From: Lachnospiraceae bacterium UBA1729
GTDB taxonomy: Bacteria; Bacillota; Clostridia; Lachnospirales; Lachnospiraceae
NCBI GenBank assembly: GCA_002315945.1
Contig: DCIJ01000030.1
Span: 974-37,270, forward strand
Length of the DNA stretch: 36,297 nucleotides
Reading direction: 5' to 3'
The notes below the pieces were generated by a model that saw only the letters and a program-made list of their open reading frames with translations, did not search any database and was not told the origin of the DNA. Positions 32,001 through 36,297 of the stretch are shown one piece after another. Both the position numbers and the translations under genes were made by a program. Position 1 is the first letter of the stretch, and every line of letters starts with the position of its first letter.

Positions 32001-33628
32001 ATTGTTTCACTATTCTTGACCATATCATCCCTGATGGTAGTAAGCCTGGTTATTTCAAAAGGAATTGGTACCTCAGGATTAATAAACTCACTAAAACGGT
32101 CTACAATTTCACCATTGTGGACCTTAACAGCTCCTATCTCTATAATGCGACATTTTTTAGGAGACAATCCGGTTGTCTCAATATCAAATACTACAAAATC
32201 TCCCTCCAGAGAAACTTCTGTATCTTTTCCGACAACCACATTTTTTTCATCATCTACCAGATATATTTCACAGCCATAGATTATCTTAAAAAAGTCCTGT
32301 CTGTCAGGGTTCTCATCTCCCCCATCCTGTCTCTTCTTCTTTTCAACTCTCCACAAATCCTGCCAGGTGTGAAATGCCTCTGGAAAGGCCTGACAAACAC
32401 CGTGATCGGTAATAGCAATGGCAGGATGACCCCATTTATAGGCTCTGTTCACTATGGCCTTGGCATCTGACACTCCATCCATATCACTCATTTTTGTATG
32501 ACAATGAAGCTCAACTCTCTTTCTGGGAAAGTTATCCTTTCTCTCTTTGATAAAACTGGGAATCTTCTTGATTCCTCCAACACGACCCATAGTAATTTCA
32601 TGTTCAAAATCATCCATGCTTACAAAGCCCTGGACCTTTACAAATGCACCCTTTTTAATATCGGCTACCTCGGCCATATTTTCATCTTTGACAAAAATCT
32701 TGACGGACAGGGTATCACTGAAATCTGTTACTGCAAAAGAAATAATTGTTCTTTCGCCACGGATTGGTCTGGTATCATACTCAATAATCTGGCCAGCAAT
32801 TACAACCTCACCCATTTCACCCTGGATGTCGATAATAGGCATAGCCTCAGATTCAATATCCTTTCCATATATGACGTCCGGATTGTCAGATCGCTTAACA
32901 GGACGTTTTCCATCCCACTTAGACTTTTTGCTGCCATCCTTTTCTGAATCCTTCTCAGATTTTTTATCTGAAGGCACTTCAACACTTTTATCCTGTATGT
33001 TCTCAGCTTGTACTGTGTGTTCTTCACTATTATCAAACCCAGAATCAATACCAATTCTTCTGGCAATTTCGGAGGTCATCATATCCAGACGATATTCCAT
33101 ATCTTCCTTGCCACGGGTAGCCTCTTTTAGTTTGTAATCACAGTTAATTATTGCCTTTTCAATACAAAAGCGTTTTCTGAATACAGAATAAAGCTTATCG
33201 ATAAATTCATCTTCCATTCCTTTGATAGCCTTATTCTTCTGAAGTGTAATATTAAGGGTAATGTCGTCCGGAAAACTAAAGGCTGCCGTCTTTAATATCT
33301 GATAATAGATAGGACTGGCCTTGGCAAACTCAAGGAGCAGAGACTCATTGTACTCCTCCATCAGCCTCTGCATATTATACTGATCGCTTAAATGATATTT
33401 TTCCCGAATCTTAACAATCCCTTTTTGCTTCTGGAAAATAGCTTTGGTCAAAATATCTTCCATATCAAGGATTGCTGACTTTCTAATAATATGATCCGAT
33501 TCAATATACACATTGCAAACATCCTGCCTCATGGTAAGGCCCTTGACATCTACCTCTTCAAACAGAATCCTTAAATCCTTTTTACACTGTATAAAATTAA
33601 ATTTGTCTAAAAATAATACTGAATCCAT
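29084..33628 (-). CDS. polC: DNA polymerase III alpha subunit, PolC type
   Basis: Replicative polymerase of low-GC Gram-positives with built-in proofreading, 1514 residues (B. subtilis PolC is about 1440). Order: N-terminal domain; Lys/Asp/Ser-rich stretch near 215-250; OB domain (about 265-360); PHP domain starting HCHT (375-378) with AITDHGVCQAF; DEDD exonuclease inserted in PHP (FDIETTG with Asp482 and Glu484; AHNAGFDTSF; HRAVNDAEVT), all acids present; zinc-ribbon area with CPKC and CPECG; palm PDIDLNFSGEYQ with Asp1027 and Asp1029; C-terminal helix-hairpin part (ALNSIDGLGDSAAESI) and final QFSLFDMF, a clamp-binding-like tail. Its ATG overlaps the HAD stop by one base. Confidence 0.98.
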   Translation of the reverse strand: MDSVLFLDKFNFIQCKKDLRILFEEVDVKGLTMRQDVCNVYIESDHIIRKSAILDMEDILTKAIFQKQKGIVKIREKYHLSDQYNMQRLMEEYNESLLLEFAKASPIYYQILKTAAFSFPDDITLNITLQKNKAIKGMEDEFIDKLYSVFRKRFCIEKAIINCDYKLKEATRGKEDMEYRLDMMTSEIARRIGIDSGFDNSEEHTVQAENIQDKSVEVPSDKKSEKDSEKDGSKKSKWDGKRPVKRSDNPDVIYGKDIESEAMPIIDIQGEMGEVVIAGQIIEYDTRPIRGERTIISFAVTDFSDTLSVKIFVKDENMAEVADIKKGAFVKVQGFVSMDDFEHEITMGRVGGIKKIPSFIKERKDNFPRKRVELHCHTKMSDMDGVSDAKAIVNRAYKWGHPAIAITDHGVCQAFPEAFHTWQDLWRVEKKKRQDGGDENPDRQDFFKIIYGCEIYLVDDEKNVVVGKDTEVSLEGDFVVFDIETTGLSPKKCRIIEIGAVKVHNGEIVDRFSEFINPEVPIPFEITRLTTIRDDMVKNSETIKTVLPRFLDFCKGHVLIAHNAGFDTSFIKEKANELGLAYDFTHVDTMGLSHMLLGNHRKHTLDAICKEFKIVFEGHHRAVNDAEVTVQVFLRFVKMLAEKGVKTLGEINALAAISKEKIRNSHNYHCILLAKNDIGRVNLYTLVSMSHLDYFKQRPKIPKSMINKYREGLIIGSACEAGELYRALLEEKSDEEISRIVSFYDYLEIQPVGNNKFMIDSPKIERIKSEDDIREINKEIVKLGRQWDKPVVATCDVHFLDPEDELYRRIIMAGKGFADADDQAPLYLHTTEEMLEEFSYLGADTAEEVVITNTVKIADSIESIDPVRPDKCPPVIENSDVILREICYTKAHEMYGDNLPQIVEARLERELNSIIGNGFAVMYIIAQKLVWKSVEDGYLVGSRGSVGSSFVATMSGITEVNPLKPHYYCPKCHYSEFDSEEVNKYAGGAGVDMPDKDCPECGTPLIKDGFDIPFETFLGFKGNKEPDIDLNFSGEYQSKAHKYTEVIFGYGQTFRAGTVGTLADKTAYGYVKNYFEERGMPKRKSEINRITLGCTGVRRSTGQHPGGIIVLPVGENIYSFTPIQHPANDMETDTITTHFDYHSIDHNLLKLDILGHDDPTMMRMLQDLTGIDPVTFPLDDKGVMSIFHGTEALGITPEDIDGCKLGCLGIPEFGTAFTIQMLLDTKPTGFSDLIRIAGLSHGTDVWLGNAQTLIQEGKATISTAICTRDDIMTYLIGMGLDSEQSFKIMENVRKGNVARGKCREWPEWKKDMLDHNVPDWYVWSCEKIQYMFPKAHAAAYVMMAWRVAYCKVYYPLAYYTAYFSIRASGFNYEIMCQGREHAEEELKILKKKSADKTISKKEEDTLKDLRIVQEMYARGFDFMPIDVFRAHSRNFQIIDGKIMPALNSIDGLGDSAAESIMEASKKGPYVSRDDFRERAKVSKTVVEKMGELGLLGDLPESNQFSLFDMFNLND

Positions 33629-34293
33629 TACTCAAATAAATGCTGCCTTAAGCTTAATGTGTCCTTCAAATATATACTACTGTTTTCCCTCATGAAGCTT
33701 TCAATCTCCGGAATGTCATTGGACCAGCCAGCTCCGATAAAAGGCATTCCAAATGCTTTTGCCATATCATAACCGGGCTTTAGGTCATCCACCATAACCA
33801 TCTCCTCAGGCTTCAAGCCATATTTTGAGGCCACCTGACTAGGCCCATACACAGAGGGCTTTCTGTTTTCAGGAGAACATTCCCACCCAAATATTTCGTC
33901 AGGTACCGGTAGCTTATTAGCTTCATAATCGCGTCTGATATTAAAGTCAAAGGAATGGGAAATTACTACAATAATTCCACCATTATTTTTAAAGTCCCAT
34001 ATTATTTCCTTCATGCCAGGATAGACAGTTGGAATATGCTCTTTAACATAGGCCTTCCATATCTCAGTTTCTTCCAAAAGTTCTTCATCAGTAAAGTCAT
34101 AGAGCTTTTTACACATTTCGATAAACCCGGGATGAAAGTTGTATCTAAAATAGTCTTCACATGTGATTTCATCTGCCTTGTCAGGTCTCATTTGTCTTAA
34201 GCATTTTACAAAAGCAGGAAAATGAATCTTTGCAGTACTATCTACAACGGTATCATCATGGTCTAATACCAGACATCTGTATCTATTCTTCAC
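33628..34293 (-). CDS. HAD-superfamily hydrolase
   Basis: Cytoplasmic phosphatase-like protein, 221 residues. Motif I is LDHDDTVVDS with Asp11 (nucleophile) and Asp13, motif II VVISHS, and motif IV MVDDLKPGYDMA. The insert after motif I is a helical cap (C1 type), as in phosphoglycolate- or beta-phosphoglucomutase-like enzymes. The start is a GTG at 34293, inside the end of the cotH-like gene (11-bp overlap), with GGAG seven bases upstream, and its stop overlaps the polC ATG by one base, so it is translationally coupled on both sides. The substrate is unknown. Confidence 0.9.
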   Translation of the reverse strand: MKNRYRCLVLDHDDTVVDSTAKIHFPAFVKCLRQMRPDKADEITCEDYFRYNFHPGFIEMCKKLYDFTDEELLEETEIWKAYVKEHIPTVYPGMKEIIWDFKNNGGIIVVISHSFDFNIRRDYEANKLPVPDEIFGWECSPENRKPSVYGPSQVASKYGLKPEEMVMVDDLKPGYDMAKAFGMPFIGAGWSNDIPEIESFMRENSSIYLKDTLSLRQHLFE

Positions 34294-36100
34294 TACTGTT
34301 CTCCAACTCGCTCATTATTTTTAATTCCTTATACTCATCAGAGGTAATCATTCGCTCTTCAAATCCCATTTTTTCCATATAGGTATTAATATATGGAGCC
34401 AGATAGTAGGATCTGGATGTAAAAAAGCCCTGAATATTTTTAACTTCTTTTCTAAAATCAGAATCAATACCATATCTGATATTATTCTGATCAACACTAT
34501 CCTTGATTACTACTCTTAAGTCCTCAATTCTTTGATCATTTTCAGGGGCTCCCAGTATCTCATATGAATAATATTCCATGCGCTTAATAAAGTTAGCTCT
34601 AAAGGACTCATTTTGCATGAGAGCTTTAAACAGAGGATGCTCTATAGGCGAAATGCGGCCCTCCATCAGGTCATAATTTACATTATCCTGAGACAGGTCA
34701 ATTAAGCAGGAATCGATATCATATAATACCCAGCGCCATCTTCCATCACAGTTTTTTGTGTCAGATTTATTTCTGGTTTTCCACATAATACAGTTATAGG
34801 TTTCATCAAAATCCAGATTGTCGATAAACAGCTGGATACAATAGTAATCCAGGAAACTGTCCAAGTCGATTTTCTGCTTAAGGGACTCAAGATTTTCATG
34901 CACAGAATAATCAGGAAAAGTGTCAGCCTTGATAATATCCATTAATTCCTGCAGTTCCTCATTAGTAGCAGTCTGTGATTCTCCATTTTTAACAATGACC
35001 ACATCCTTTTCTGGAACAGAAAAATGGTTTGCAAAAAAGGTCGTATCATAACGCTCCAGCAGGCAGTATACTCCCCAGTATTCACCATTGATGTACACAT
35101 TATATGGCGCATAATCTACAGCAGGAATAATATCAGAGCTAATCAGAGAAGATATGAATCCATCCCTTAGATAGCACTGATAGTTTTTAAGCATGAGTCC
35201 CTTATATCTGTGATTACTGATATTCTCAGCCTTTGATGTATTGAAATTATCAAAAAATTCAGAAAACGGATTATGGGACATATAGGTCTCTTCGCCCCTA
35301 TTATCAAGGGCATAGAGGTTATATGCTTTTTTAGGGCCATCGCTACCAGCTACTCCTCTGTTTCTAATTCCAAAGGCCTGGAAAAAGCCACCTGAATTAT
35401 GCTTAATATCCATGGCCGGAATAAACTGTGCAACACAATCCCTCTGCCACAGGCTGCCTCTCTGAGTAAAATTAGCCTCCACTAAAAAATCATACTTATA
35501 ATCAACAGCTTCTGGATGATTTTGAATAAACTGGCTATATACATCCCCAGTAACCATAATACCTGTCTTAGAATCAATCAGATCCTTAGTATCAGCCATT
35601 ATGGATAAAATGCCTGTTCTTCTATGAGCATCGATAATGTCCTTATCATCTGTTACCAGATAGGTGCCACAGGCTTCTTCGCTTATTCTTCCCCTGCTGT
35701 CTACTGATACAGCTCTGATAATATTGGCTTTGGTCACATCCTCCTCACACGGAGAATAATCCTTAACAGAAAGATCTGTTCTGGAGGACAGCACAGCAGG
35801 CTTAGTCGTTACATCCTGAATCAGAATAGGCCCAGAATATTCAAATGTATAATCCGAAGCTTTTCCAATCTCTGGCTTTGATCCATTTAGGGTGTAAAAA
35901 ATGGAGGCATCTTTGTCATCGGGAACTGAAATCTCTAAATAGAATTCCTCAGAAAAGACGCCACCAGCTTGGCTAAATACTGGACATTCCGGCTGCTCAT
36001 TATATCTATTCAGGCCAAAATAAAACATACAGCCTGCAGCCATAAGAAAAATTCCTGCTAAAAAAATATGAATTTTTCTATTTATAATACAATTTCTCAT
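34283..36100 (-). CDS. CotH-family kinase-like protein, membrane-anchored
   Basis: 605 residues. One N-terminal membrane segment (about 11-30) with a short basic cytoplasmic tail; LMAAGC at 19-24 is lipobox-like but weak, so a plain signal anchor is likelier. Residues about 40-100 look like a chitobiase C-terminal-type beta domain (SIFYTLNGSKP). The CotH kinase domain follows (about 200-560): FGIRNRGVAGSDGPKKAYNL, YINGEYWGVYCLLERYD, DNLDFDETYNCIMWK and YDIDSCL (Asp461, Asp463). Spore-coat CotH is an atypical protein kinase, but relatives occur in non-spore proteins; here the protein should lie outside the membrane. The ATG overlaps the recN stop by four bases (ATGA). The family is clear, the target unknown. 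Confidence 0.85.
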   Translation of the reverse strand: MRNCIINRKIHIFLAGIFLMAAGCMFYFGLNRYNEQPECPVFSQAGGVFSEEFYLEISVPDDKDASIFYTLNGSKPEIGKASDYTFEYSGPILIQDVTTKPAVLSSRTDLSVKDYSPCEEDVTKANIIRAVSVDSRGRISEEACGTYLVTDDKDIIDAHRRTGILSIMADTKDLIDSKTGIMVTGDVYSQFIQNHPEAVDYKYDFLVEANFTQRGSLWQRDCVAQFIPAMDIKHNSGGFFQAFGIRNRGVAGSDGPKKAYNLYALDNRGEETYMSHNPFSEFFDNFNTSKAENISNHRYKGLMLKNYQCYLRDGFISSLISSDIIPAVDYAPYNVYINGEYWGVYCLLERYDTTFFANHFSVPEKDVVIVKNGESQTATNEELQELMDIIKADTFPDYSVHENLESLKQKIDLDSFLDYYCIQLFIDNLDFDETYNCIMWKTRNKSDTKNCDGRWRWVLYDIDSCLIDLSQDNVNYDLMEGRISPIEHPLFKALMQNESFRANFIKRMEYYSYEILGAPENDQRIEDLRVVIKDSVDQNNIRYGIDSDFRKEVKNIQGFFTSRSYYLAPYINTYMEKMGFEERMITSDEYKELKIMSELENSSEE

Positions 36101-36297
36101 ATTTGTCTTTTTAAAGCTATGGCATTCTGCCTTGCTTCCTCAGTAATATGAACTGCACCCAGCATTCTGGCCAGCTCATTAATACTTTCGTCTTCATCAA
36201 GATGATTAATACTGGTATTGGTTACACCATCAGAAACCTTTTTTTCTATCAGAAAATGATGATCACAGGCAGCTGCTATCTGAGGAAGATGGGTAAT
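36097..36297 (-). CDS. recN: DNA repair protein RecN, C-terminal end only
   Basis: The last 66 residues of an SMC-like ATPase that acts early in double-strand-break repair; the rest lies beyond the right edge. The visible part begins ITHLPQIAAACDHHFLIEKK, the RecN H-loop region (THLPQIAA), and continues with NELARMLGAVHITEEARQNA, the typical RecN end. The stop TGA overlaps the cotH-like start. Identification is good despite the short length, because both segments are strongly conserved. Confidence 0.93.
   Translation of the reverse strand: MTHLPQIAAACDHHFLIEKKVSDGVTNTSINHLDEDESINELARMLGAVHITEEARQNAIALKRQI

Noticed and set aside
31902..33137. Long plus-strand open frames within polC (up to 196 codons)
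   Set aside because: Low-complexity Ser/Ile-rich translations opposite well-conserved exonuclease and OB domains; no start site signals.

Overview
The window reads as a chromosomal stretch of a low-GC, Gram-positive anaerobe of the Clostridia, most likely Lachnospiraceae (Butyrivibrio/Pseudobutyrivibrio/Roseburia-like). This rests on gene content: a PolC-type replicase, HemZ, an apt-rel pair, a Msm-type sugar ABC importer with a local LacI regulator, a DUF5722 protein, GGDEF/EAL proteins, and strong AGGAGG-type ribosome sites. The genus is inference; no marker RNA other than tmRNA is present. Every gene I can support is on the minus strand, so transcription runs from right to left. I see no insertion sequence, prophage, CRISPR array, rRNA or tRNA.

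Layout, left edge to right edge. (1) 1-4287: a carbohydrate uptake operon, transcribed as binding lipoprotein, two permeases, then a LacI regulator cut by the window edge. Its promoter has an operator-like palindrome in the spacer and three abutting 12-bp operator-like repeats just downstream. (2) 4325-8816: a secreted M4-type zinc metallopeptidase followed by a DAACS-family amino-acid transporter carrying an extra N-terminal cytoplasmic domain. (3) 8862-10264: ssrA (tmRNA), smpB and secG, each set off by clear promoters or terminators. (4) 10316-15456: apt, rel, an MBL-fold hydrolase and hemZ, a tightly packed operon. (5) 15568-17172: a secreted DUF5722 glycosidase-like protein with its own promoter. 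(6) 17239-25321: a closely packed five-gene unit made of GGDEF*-EAL, a degenerate AAA-type ATPase, DNA topoisomerase III, a left-handed beta-helix protein and PAS-GGDEF*-GAF. In both GGDEF proteins the catalytic signature is degenerate. (7) 25388-27965: argH and asd (arginine, and the aspartate-family branch). (8) 28007-36297: recN (C-terminal end only), cotH-like kinase, HAD phosphatase, polC and ispG, with overlapping starts and stops across the first four.

How the parts connect. Region 1 imports a sugar or oligosaccharide under LacI control; the ATPase subunit is not here and is presumably shared. Region 2 looks like protein digestion followed by amino-acid uptake. Region 3 is ribosome rescue, with tmRNA and its partner SmpB side by side. 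Region 4 combines purine salvage with (p)ppGpp metabolism. Region 6 is the least explained part: a complete EAL active site is present, but neither linked GGDEF domain looks able to make c-di-GMP, and both are packed with a topoisomerase. All calls were made by reading the sequence; no database search, structure prediction or alignment was run.
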